From the NCBI RefSeq assembly GCF_025398255.1, contig NZ_JAODNW010000022.1, positions 1 to 64,000 of the forward strand: a stretch of 64,000 nt of DNA. Reading direction: 5' to 3'. Positions 56,842 to 64,000 of this stretch are shown piece after piece; position 1 is the stretch's first letter, and each line of letters starts with the position of its first letter. This DNA comes from Chelativorans intermedius (GTDB lineage Bacteria > Pseudomonadota > Alphaproteobacteria > Rhizobiales > Rhizobiaceae). The notes beneath the pieces were generated by a model. It was given only the letters and a program-made list of their open reading frames with translations. It was not told the DNA's origin and searched no databases. The translations under genes were made by a program, and so were the position numbers.

Positions 56842-59321
56842 CGCAAGTCTCCCACGGCGTCGTTCTCCGCGTCGCTGGTGCGGCGCGGCTCTTCTTTCTT
56901 CGGGCGCCAGCCGTCTTCTGCCCGCTCGCAGCCGAAGCTCAGAGTCTCGCCAGCCCTGAACTGGTGCAGCTGGTCACGCACCCCGATGCGCTCGAAACCC
57001 GCCCAGCCGTACGGTGCCGAGACGGTGATCTCCTCGCAGCCCACATGCAGATGCAGCCAACTTCCGTGATGCAGGATCTTGAGGCGCAGCCCTTGCAGCT
57101 CGTTCGGCAGGCAAGGCGTGAGCCAGAGGACGCCGTCCCGCAGCTCAAGTCCGGTCTGTGCGCGCTGCACCAGATCGACCGTCCCCGCCATGGCGCCGAG
57201 ATGGATGCCCTCGGCGGTGGTGCCGCCCTGGATGTCGGAGACGTCGCTCTCGAGCGCATCGTGCAGGAGTTGCCACGATCGCGCTCGGTTGCGCCGCGCC
57301 AGAACCCAAGAATGGACGACCCGGCTCAGCGTCGAGCCGTGCGACGTGCGCGCGAGGTAGTAGTCAACTGTTGCGGGAATCACCTCGGGGCTGAAGTCGT
57401 AGCTAAGCGACCCAAGGAGCTCGCGGAGCTCGTCCGAGGAGAATAGGTAGAAAAGCATTAGCACGTCGGCCTGCTTCGAGGCTTTGTAGCGGTTCACGCT
57501 GTCGCCCTCGGCCTCGAGGATCCGGTCGAGGCGCTGGATGTCGCCGTACTTCTCGCGGTAGGCATCCCAGTCGAGTTCGGCGAGCTCGTCGTAGCCGTCG
57601 AACTGCGCGATGATCCCGTTATCGAGGAACGGGACGTGCAGGCGCCGGCTAATCTCGTCCCAGCGCGCCCGCTCGTCGTCGCCGATCTCTAGCATCCGCT
57701 CGAGTTCGCGGCGTCGCTCTGGTTGGACGAGGTCCAGCACCTCTGCGGCGCGGCGCAGGACCCACGCGGCCATGACATTGGTGTAAGCGTTATTGTCGAG
57801 GCCCGGCTCGTCGCGCCAGGGATAGGCGTCGTGGAACTCGTCGGGGCCCATCACGCCGGCGATCCCGTAGCGCCCGAGCGGCTCGTCCCAGGTGGCGACG
57901 CTGGCCCAGAAGCGAGCGATCTCGATCAGCATCTCGGCGCCGTGCCGGTCCAGGAAGGTTCGGTCGCCAGTCGCCTGCCAATGGCGCCATACATTGAGCG
58001 CAATCGCGGCACTGACATGGCGCTGACGGTTCGAGTTGTCGGGCGTCCAGCGCCCCGAGCGGGGATTGAGGTGCAGCACCTGGCTCTCCTCCCGGCCGCT
58101 CGACCCGCTCTGCCAAGGGAACATGGCGCCTTCGTGCCCGGCCTCCCGGGCGAGCCGCCGCGCCTCGGGCAGGCGGCGGTAGCGGTAGAGTAGGAGCGCC
58201 CGCGAGATGCTGGGAAAATGCGCGTCGAGATAAGGCAGGATGAAGAGCTCGTCCCAGAAGATGTGTCCGCGATAGGCCTCGCCGTGCAGCCCGCGAGCCG
58301 GCACCCCGGCGTCGAGATCCACGGTATTCGGCGATACTGTCTGCAGCAGGTGAAAGATGTGCAAGCGCAAGAGCACCTGCGTGCGCGGGTGCCGCTCGAC
58401 CACGATGTCGCCGCGGTCCCAGAGCGCCTTCCAAGCGAGCGCGTGCGAGGCGAGAAGCCCGGCGAAGTCTTCGGCCATGACGACCGCCTGCACCGCCGCC
58501 TCGGTCGGCTCGGAGATCGCCCGGTCGCGGCTGGTGTAGAGTGCGACGATCTTTTCCACCGTCAAACTCTGCCCCCGCCCAATGGGGCAGGCGAGCGTGT
58601 GCGTCGCGCGGCCCTTCTCGTGAGCGGACTCCCGCGCCACCTCGACTGGTGATCCGTCGCGGAAGACGCGGGTGCGGCCCGCCTCGGCAATCCGAATGTG
58701 CGACTGGTTCGTCTCGGCGACCAGCAGCATTGCGTCCTCGCCCAGGTCGCAGACCTCGAGCGGTGCCAGGTGGTTGCTGCTGAGCTGCCGGTAGCGCTCT
58801 ACGCCGGCGTTGATAACGCGGCCATTGATCGCCGAGCGGACTTCGACGGCGCCGGACCAGTTCTCAGCCGTGAGCGTCATCTCAATCGCGGCGAGGTTCT
58901 GGTGACGCATGTGTACGAGGCGTCGCGAGGTGACCGAGGTCTCGCGTCCCAATTCGTCACGCACCCGCATGCGCCGCTGCAGCAAGCCTAGGCGGATGTC
59001 GAGCTCCTGTGTGTAGGACAGGACTTCCATACGCGACAGGTTCAGCCACTCGCCGCCCTGGGCCCGGAAGCTCAACGGCAGCCAGTTCGGTAGGTTGACG
59101 AGATCCTCATTTTCGATGCGGCGCCCGGCAAGCTCCGTCACGCGGCGGTTGTAGCCGCAAGTGAGATAGGTGCCTGGGTAGTGGACGCCATCGGCCTCCG
59201 TCTCTTCGGCCGCGCCACGCGTCGCGAAGTAGCCGTTTCCGAGCGTACACAGTGCCTCGCGCACCCCCTCCTGCGCCGGATCGAAGCCTTCGTAGACGAG
59301 CTTCCAGCCGCTGTCAGACAT
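56838..59321 (-). CDS. glycoside hydrolase family 65 phosphorylase
   Basis: 827 residues. Catalytic acid Glu495 in GVMGPDEFHDAYP, substrate wall ARGLHGEAYRGHIFWDELFI (about 342-361), and the phosphate site TSHGSTLS. GH65 enzymes split maltose, trehalose, kojibiose or related alpha-glucosides with phosphate to beta-glucose 1-phosphate. The adjacent beta-phosphoglucomutase-like domain is the matching next step. Disaccharide specificity cannot be read from the sequence. Start overlaps the upstream gene by eight bases. Confidence 0.93.
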   Translation of the reverse strand: MSDSGWKLVYEGFDPAQEGVREALCTLGNGYFATRGAAEETEADGVHYPGTYLTCGYNRRVTELAGRRIENEDLVNLPNWLPLSFRAQGGEWLNLSRMEVLSYTQELDIRLGLLQRRMRVRDELGRETSVTSRRLVHMRHQNLAAIEMTLTAENWSGAVEVRSAINGRVINAGVERYRQLSSNHLAPLEVCDLGEDAMLLVAETNQSHIRIAEAGRTRVFRDGSPVEVARESAHEKGRATHTLACPIGRGQSLTVEKIVALYTSRDRAISEPTEAAVQAVVMAEDFAGLLASHALAWKALWDRGDIVVERHPRTQVLLRLHIFHLLQTVSPNTVDLDAGVPARGLHGEAYRGHIFWDELFILPYLDAHFPSISRALLLYRYRRLPEARRLAREAGHEGAMFPWQSGSSGREESQVLHLNPRSGRWTPDNSNRQRHVSAAIALNVWRHWQATGDRTFLDRHGAEMLIEIARFWASVATWDEPLGRYGIAGVMGPDEFHDAYPWRDEPGLDNNAYTNVMAAWVLRRAAEVLDLVQPERRRELERMLEIGDDERARWDEISRRLHVPFLDNGIIAQFDGYDELAELDWDAYREKYGDIQRLDRILEAEGDSVNRYKASKQADVLMLFYLFSSDELRELLGSLSYDFSPEVIPATVDYYLARTSHGSTLSRVVHSWVLARRNRARSWQLLHDALESDVSDIQGGTTAEGIHLGAMAGTVDLVQRAQTGLELRDGVLWLTPCLPNELQGLRLKILHHGSWLHLHVGCEEITVSAPYGWAGFERIGVRDQLHQFRAGETLSFGCERAEDGWRPKKEEPRRTSDAENDAVGDLR

Positions 59322-60915
59322 GGCCGCGCTCCTTCAGGACAGTAGTGAGATCTTCCAAAAAGCGCTGGACGTCGGCGGGGCGGTCGAGCACGTAACGGGC
59401 GGCGGTTTCACGTGCCGGGCACCCGACCAGGATGCCGACGCCGCGCTGGGTCAGCACCGCGAAGGCGTCCTCGTCGGTCGTGTCGTCGCCGACATAGAAC
59501 GGCACGACGTCAGCTTCATCGAGCTCGAGCGCCTCCAGCACCCACAGCACGGCCTTCCCCTTGTCCCAGTCGAAGCGGGGACGGAGCTCGAAGACCTTCT
59601 TACCGAAGGTCTTGCGCAAGTCGGCAAATTCGGCGAGGACCCGGTCAACGGCGTCCTCGACCGTCGGCACCTCATCTTCAGCGACCTGCCGATAGTGGAC
59701 GGCGATGGCGAACCGCTTGGGCTCGACGAGCGCACCCTCGACCCCCGCAAGGACCTTGCCGAGGCGCTCGGCCGCCTCGCGGACCGCCGCCGCAAAGCCC
59801 GCGCCTTCCTCGTGTTGCACCTTGAGGCCGCGCGGACCGGAGATGTCGAAGCCGTGGCTGCCGGCATAGACGAGCTCATTGAGCCCGACCAGCCTCTCCA
59901 CGTCGGCGCGGTCACGGCCCGAGATGATTCCGACCATGCAGCGCCGGGCGAGCGCCTTGACGGCGGCGCGCGTGCCCTCGGACAGGATCGCCTCGTCCGG
60001 CCGCGCGACGATCGGCGTGAGGGTGCCGTCGTAGTCGAGAAAAACGGCTGCGCGCTTTCCATCCAGAAGCCGGCCGATCTCGCCGGGCCGATCAAGGATC
60101 CGGGGAACGGCATGCACGGACTGGCACGGGGCCGTCGGTCGTGTTCGGATGTGCAGCCCGGCGAGGTCCGACACCACGAGGTCGGCGCCACTCCTCCGGA
60201 GCTCCGCCGCCTGGCTGGAGCGGTCGACGCCGACGACCAAGGCGAACCCGCCGGCTCGGCCGGCCTGGACGCCACTGATCGCATCCTCAATGACCATAGC
60301 CCTGTCCGGTTCAGCGCCGAGACGCTCGGCGGCGACGAGGAAGAGGTCGGGTCGCGGCTTGCCTTTCAGGCCAAGCCGCGCAGCGTCGTTGCCGTCGATG
60401 CAGACGTCGAACAGGTCGGCGAGGCCGCCCGCGTCCAGCACGGCGCGGGCGTTCCGGCTCGAGGACACGAGCGCCGTCTTGACGCCGCGGTCGCGAAGCC
60501 GCCGGATCAGCGCCACTGTGCTCTCGAAGACTTCGACGCCGTCCTGTTTCAAGCTGTCGCGGAAGTACCGGTTCTTCCTGTTGCCGAGCCCGCAGACGGT
60601 CTCCTGGTCGGGCGGGTCGGACGGATCGCCGCGGGGCAGCGCGATGCCGCGCGACTCCAGGAAGCTCGCCACGCCGTCGTAGCGCGGCTTGCCGTCGACG
60701 TATCGCCGATAGTCCTTGTCGATGTCGAAAGGTTGGAACGGCTCTCCGGTTTCATCGGCCCGCCGTCCCAGGTACTCGTCGAAGAGCCGCTTCCACGAAG
60801 CGGCGTGCACCCGGGCGGTCCGGGTCACAACGCCGTCGAGATCGAAGACCGCGGCGTCGAAGTCCTGGATGCGCAGCCCGGCATCGTCACAATAGGAACA
60901 TTCCGTGTCGCTCAT
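59314..60915 (-). CDS. bifunctional HAD protein: beta-phosphoglucomutase-like + trehalose-6-phosphate phosphatase
   Basis: 533 residues. Residues about 18-250 are a beta-phosphoglucomutase-type HAD (FDLDGVV with Asp25/Asp27, cap domain, VSSSRN, KGKPRPDLFL, IEDAISGVQAG). Residues about 280-530 are OtsB (FLDYDGTLTPIV with Asp294/Asp296, GIISGRDRADVE, AGSHGFDI, YVGDDTTDEDAF). The first half would convert beta-glucose 1-phosphate to glucose 6-phosphate, the second dephosphorylate trehalose 6-phosphate. No OtsA is present in the window. AAAGGAG precedes the ATG. Confidence 0.9.
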   Translation of the reverse strand: MSDTECSYCDDAGLRIQDFDAAVFDLDGVVTRTARVHAASWKRLFDEYLGRRADETGEPFQPFDIDKDYRRYVDGKPRYDGVASFLESRGIALPRGDPSDPPDQETVCGLGNRKNRYFRDSLKQDGVEVFESTVALIRRLRDRGVKTALVSSSRNARAVLDAGGLADLFDVCIDGNDAARLGLKGKPRPDLFLVAAERLGAEPDRAMVIEDAISGVQAGRAGGFALVVGVDRSSQAAELRRSGADLVVSDLAGLHIRTRPTAPCQSVHAVPRILDRPGEIGRLLDGKRAAVFLDYDGTLTPIVARPDEAILSEGTRAAVKALARRCMVGIISGRDRADVERLVGLNELVYAGSHGFDISGPRGLKVQHEEGAGFAAAVREAAERLGKVLAGVEGALVEPKRFAIAVHYRQVAEDEVPTVEDAVDRVLAEFADLRKTFGKKVFELRPRFDWDKGKAVLWVLEALELDEADVVPFYVGDDTTDEDAFAVLTQRGVGILVGCPARETAARYVLDRPADVQRFLEDLTTVLKERGHV

Positions 60916-61036
60916 CGTGCCGTTCTCCTTTCATCTGCGGGACGCACCGCAAACACCCGCCCTCCGCGCTCACCCCGCCTGCGCCTTGCGTCCTCCGCTT
61001 TCCGCCGCCGCGACCTCGCGCTGCGCGATTGAGGGG

Positions 61037-61135
61037 GACCATCTCGCCGAGCGAGGCGTTCTTACCGCCGACGCGCGCGACGTCGTTCAGCGTAAGCTCA
61101 TCAAACCAAGCGACCTGCTTTCCGTCGCTTCTCAT
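61037..61135 (-). pseudogene. ppsA: 5' fragment of phosphoenolpyruvate synthase
   Basis: MRSDGKQVAWFDELTLNDVA then RVGGKNASLGEMV is the N-terminus of PEP synthase/PPDK-type enzymes, with AAGGAGGCGGCG before the ATG. After 33 codons the similarity ends and the frame runs on in Arg/Gly-rich sequence into the next gene. The remaining 750 or so codons are absent, consistent with a deletion that joined the ppsA promoter region to the bifunctional HAD gene. Confidence 0.75.
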
Positions 61136-61262
61136 CGCCGCCTCCTTGTTGGGTTCATCAGTGATGGTCATTTCTCGATGCAGAACCTATGGCCAATGGT
61201 GGCCCCACATGCGAAGTCGACACGAGCGGAGCGGTCACCTGCCTTCGTTGGTGAACCGCCGC

Positions 61263-61919
61263 TCATCGCGGCACCTCACCCGCTTGACCGGTCAAACGGG
61301 GCACGAATGCCGGCACGCGACGGGCATACTGCTCGTAGGCGTTAGCAAACTGGGCGAGCGCCTCGCGCTCCTCTTGGCGGGCCAGGTGGACATACATCCA
61401 TACCAGCACCGGGAACATCGCGAGAGTGAGCAGCGTCGGCCACTGGAAGAGGAAGCCGAGCATAACCAGCACGAAGCCCACATACTGCGGATGGCGGATA
61501 CGGGCGTAGGGACCCGTGGTGGCGAGCTCATTGCGTTGTTGCGCAACGTAAAGCACACGCCAGGCTGTCGAGATCAGGATGAAGCCGCCGCCAATTAGCA
61601 AAAAGCTCAACAGATGAAACGGCCCGAAATGCGGGTTGGCCTTCCAACCGAAGAGCATCTCAAGCAAATGCCCGGCATCATGCGAGAACCAGTCGATGCT
61701 CGGAAACCGGCTCTGGAGCCATCCGGAGAGGAAATAGAGCGTCAGCGGAAAGCCGTACATCTCAGTGAAAAGCGCAACGATGAAGGCGCTGAAGGCGCCA
61801 AAGGAGCGCCAGTCGTGTGCCGTCTTCGGCTTGAAGAAGCTGAAGGCGAACAGGATGAAGACCGCAGAGTTGACGATCACCAGGACCCAGAGGCCGTAAG
61901 CCGAGGCGGTCTCGTTCAT
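61263..61919 (-). CDS. isoprenylcysteine carboxyl methyltransferase-like membrane protein
   Basis: 218 residues with five to six helices. TTGPYARIRHPQYVGFVLVM and the C-terminal ARQEEREALAQFANAYEQYA are the SAM-binding signature of bacterial ICMT/PEMT-type methyltransferases. The ATG at 61919 follows GGAGGCAGCAA; the longer frame is rejected. Such genes recur next to copB and DUF2933 genes in metal-resistance loci. Substrate unknown. Confidence 0.85.
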   Translation of the reverse strand: MNETASAYGLWVLVIVNSAVFILFAFSFFKPKTAHDWRSFGAFSAFIVALFTEMYGFPLTLYFLSGWLQSRFPSIDWFSHDAGHLLEMLFGWKANPHFGPFHLLSFLLIGGGFILISTAWRVLYVAQQRNELATTGPYARIRHPQYVGFVLVMLGFLFQWPTLLTLAMFPVLVWMYVHLARQEEREALAQFANAYEQYARRVPAFVPRLTGQAGEVPR

Positions 61920-62146
61920 TTGCTGCCTCCATTCCCATGGCCGCCATGCCCACCGTGCATGAAGAGGTGCACGAGGACACATGCTGCCAGCAAAAGCCCA
62001 ATGCCCAGATTGCCTGCGAACAGATGGACGCGGTGCTCGTATGCAAGTAGCAGCGCAGCGACGGCGAGGAACACAAGAAGGGTGATGCCCGTCCGCGATT
62101 TCCAGAAGCTGCCGCCCTGCGGCTCATGATTGTGGTGTTCGGTCAT
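61916..62146 (-). CDS. DUF2933-type small membrane protein
   Basis: 76 residues: His-rich N-terminus (MTEHHNHEPQGG), two helices, and a His/Gly-rich tail (HLFMHGGHGGHGNGG). The histidine clusters could bind copper. Overlaps the methyltransferase start by four bases (ATGA) and follows copB by 18 bases, so all three are one unit. Confidence 0.85.
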   Translation of the reverse strand: MTEHHNHEPQGGSFWKSRTGITLLVFLAVAALLLAYEHRVHLFAGNLGIGLLLAACVLVHLFMHGGHGGHGNGGSK

Positions 62147-62163
62147 TCTGATCCCTCCAACGA

Positions 62164-64000
62164 TCAGCTTTCGGCGAGGCCGAGGGCGGCGATGTCCTTT
62201 CGGCGGCGCTCGAGAAGCTTGGCGTTGATCGCGACGACGACAGTGCTCGCCGACATCAGCGCGGCGCCGACGGCCGGGGTCAGAACGATGCCCCAGGCAT
62301 AGGCGACACCGGCAGCGAGCGGGATCGCCACCACGTTGTAGCCGGCCCCAAGCACGAAGTTCTCGATCATCTTGCGGTAGGTCGCGCGCGACAGCGCCAG
62401 GATGGCGGTCACGTCGCGCGGATCATTGCGGACGAGCACGATGTCGGCCGACTGTACCGCCACGTCGGTCCCTGCACCGATGGCGATACCGCAATCCGCC
62501 TGCACCAGCGCCGGGGCGTCGTTGACGCCGTCACCGACCATAGCCACGGACTTGCCGCGGCTTTGCACCTCGCGCACCTTCTCCGCCTTCTGGTCGGGCA
62601 GGACCTCGGCGAAGTAATCGTCGAGGCCGAGCTCGGCGGCGACGCTCTTTGCCACCGCCCGGGCATCGCCGGTCAGCATCATGCACTCGATGCCCATCTC
62701 CTTGAGCTTCCTCACCGCTTCGCGCGACTCCTTGCGGACGATGTCGGCCAGCGCGATAGCGCCGACCAGTGCGTCATCGACGAGGACATAGACCACCGTC
62801 TTGCCTTGCTCGTTGGCGCGCTCGACATCGGTGCTCTCAACGCCGATGTCACGGCGGCGCAGGTAGCCAGGGCTGACCACCTTGACGTCCCGTCCGTCGA
62901 CGACAGCCTCGGTGCCTTCGCCGGTCAGGTTGCGAAAATCCCGAACTGGCTTGGGCCGGATGCCCTTCTCCTCGGCTGAACGAATCACACCACGGGCAAT
63001 CGGGTGCTCGGACTGGCTCTCAATCGCAGCAGCCCAGGCCAGCACCTCGTCGGCCCCCATGTCGCCGAGAGGAATAACGTCTGCGACGCCGAACCGGCCC
63101 TCAGTCAACGTTCCTGTCTTGTCGAATATTACCGCGTCGAGGTTGCGCGCCCGTTCGAAGCTCGCCCGCTCCCGGATCAGCAGGCCACTCGTGGCGCTGA
63201 GTCGGGTGCTGACCGCGACGACCAGCGGCACTGCCAGGCCGAGAGCATGCGGGCAGGCGATGACCAGCACTGTAACGGCGCGCGCGATCGCAAACTCGAT
63301 GGGAGCGCCGAGGGAGAGCCAGACGACAAGCGTGACCGTCCCGATCACGATTGCCGTGTAGGTCAGGATATTTGCCCCGGTGTCGGCCAGGTTCTGGCTG
63401 CGCGAGCGGGACTCCTGCGCACGACGCACCATTTCGATGACCTGCGCGAGGTAGGTCTCGCTCCCTGTCTTGCGGATCTCGATGGTGATTGCGCCCTCGC
63501 CGTTTACGGCGCCGCCGATCACCTCGTCGCCCTCGTTCCGCTCGACGGGCTTCGATTCCCCCGTCAACATGGATTCGTCGAGGCTGGTGCGGCCCTCGAC
63601 GATCACGCCGTCGGTGGGCACCTTGGCGCCTGGTCGGACCAGCACCCGGTCGCCGGCCACGAGCTCGGTGACCTGCACCTCCTCGGTGCTACCGTCGGGC
63701 CGGAGCCGGTCCGCCGTCGCGGGCATGAGCTTGACTAGCGCCTCGAGCGCGGCCGAAGCGCCCATGACAGAGCGCATCTCGATCCAGTGCCCGAGCAGCA
63801 TCACGTCGATCAGCGTCGCGAGCTCCCAGAAGAACGGCTCGCCGGCAAGGCCGAAGACGGTGGCGGTCGAGTAGAGGTAGGCGACGCTGATCGCCATCGA
63901 GATCAGCGTCATCATGCCGGTCTGCCGCTTCCTGATCTCCCCGACGAAGCCTTTCAGGAAGGGCCAACCGCCATAGAAGAAGACGACCGACGACAGTGCG
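62164..64000 (-). CDS. copB: CopB-type P1B ATPase, partial (continues beyond the right edge)
   Basis: 611 codons in the window, open to the last base; the true start lies outside. Channel motif [12 protein letters not shown] (CPH, the P1B-3 type), [32 protein letters not shown] and [20 protein letters not shown]. An internal ATG at 63915 is within the second helix pair and is not a start ([16 protein letters not shown] precedes it). P1B-3 pumps export Cu+/Cu2+ or Ag+. The stop is 18 bases before the DUF2933 gene. Confidence 0.92.
   Translation of the reverse strand, partial: ALSSVVFFYGGWPFLKGFVGEIRKRQTGMMTLISMAISVAYLYSTATVFGLAGEPFFWELATLIDVMLLGHWIEMRSVMGASAALEALVKLMPATADRLRPDGSTEEVQVTELVAGDRVLVRPGAKVPTDGVIVEGRTSLDESMLTGESKPVERNEGDEVIGGAVNGEGAITIEIRKTGSETYLAQVIEMVRRAQESRSRSQNLADTGANILTYTAIVIGTVTLVVWLSLGAPIEFAIARAVTVLVIACPHALGLAVPLVVAVSTRLSATSGLLIRERASFERARNLDAVIFDKTGTLTEGRFGVADVIPLGDMGADEVLAWAAAIESQSEHPIARGVIRSAEEKGIRPKPVRDFRNLTGEGTEAVVDGRDVKVVSPGYLRRRDIGVESTDVERANEQGKTVVYVLVDDALVGAIALADIVRKESREAVRKLKEMGIECMMLTGDARAVAKSVAAELGLDDYFAEVLPDQKAEKVREVQSRGKSVAMVGDGVNDAPALVQADCGIAIGAGTDVAVQSADIVLVRNDPRDVTAILALSRATYRKMIENFVLGAGYNVVAIPLAAGVAYAWGIVLTPAVGAALMSASTVVVAINAKLLERRRKDIAALGLAES

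Noticed and set aside
59320-61032. 570-codon open frame on the plus strand
   Set aside because: It is antisense to the bifunctional HAD gene, which has clear motifs, a ribosome site and family-length domains; the plus-strand product has no recognisable motif and reflects high-GC codon bias.
47820-61135. A single operon covering all leftward genes from the HAD gene to the lactate permease
   Set aside because: Overlaps tie the enzyme genes together, but gaps of 40-65 bases around the three transporter genes leave room for internal promoters, so I do not assert one transcript.

Overview
The window is a GC-rich, gene-dense mosaic typical of the accessory DNA (megaplasmid or genomic island) of an alphaproteobacterium, most likely a member of Hyphomicrobiales/Rhizobiales. 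The grounds are a CueR/HmrR-type copper regulator, a subunit I-III fused cytochrome oxidase, dnaE2/dinB remnants, a DUF736 plasmid gene, a SRAP gene and a Tn3-family and a TniABQ-type element. This placement is inferred from gene content, not from a marker gene. No rRNA, tRNA, replication origin or CRISPR array was seen.

Layout. 1-2.3 kb: 5'-truncated copper ATPase and its MerR regulator. 2.5-9.2 kb: leftward oxidase operon (lipoprotein cytochrome c, coxB with fused cytochrome c, coxA-coxC fusion, membrane protein, ctaG, tri-heme cytochrome c). 9.6-11.3 kb: msrPQ. 11.3-16.6 kb: leftward GH15 / SDR / large SDR-SPW-VKOR-like fusion, plus a 42-residue membrane peptide. 16.9-18.6 kb: permease and a cysteine-rich CBS protein. 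18.9-21.7 kb: a dead LuxR-like fragment and an internally deleted TniABQ transposon. 21.8-31.5 kb: a heavy-metal island with lspA, a CadA-type ATPase with four N-terminal metal-binding-like repeats, CYP152 P450, CDF transporter, small membrane protein, two PaaK/F390-synthetase-like ligases (one dead) and a CadR/PbrR-type MerR. Two almost identical MerR operators drive cadA and the ligase operon.

31.7-47 kb is plasmid-type wreckage and mobile DNA: dinB and dnaE2 pseudogenes, a chimeric scar holding an 800-bp copy of tniQ, a second dnaE2 fragment, a SRAP gene, an XRE regulator, three tiny genes, a RES/Xre toxin-antitoxin pair, a 5.1-kb Tn3-family transposon with a large passenger gene (inserted in a DUF736 gene), and fragments of a toprim-type gene and an IS5-family transposase.

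47-61 kb: one membrane protein, then a long leftward carbon-metabolism run: bifunctional beta-PGM-like/OtsB protein, GH65 phosphorylase, 2-hydroxyacid dehydrogenase, archaeal-type GAPDH, alpha-glucan phosphorylase, cation/proton antiporter, amino-acid permease, EamA transporter, lactate permease. Together they could turn storage glucans and alpha-disaccharides into sugar phosphates and on to lactate. 61.2-64 kb: ICMT-like methyltransferase, DUF2933 protein and a CopB-type ATPase running off the right edge.
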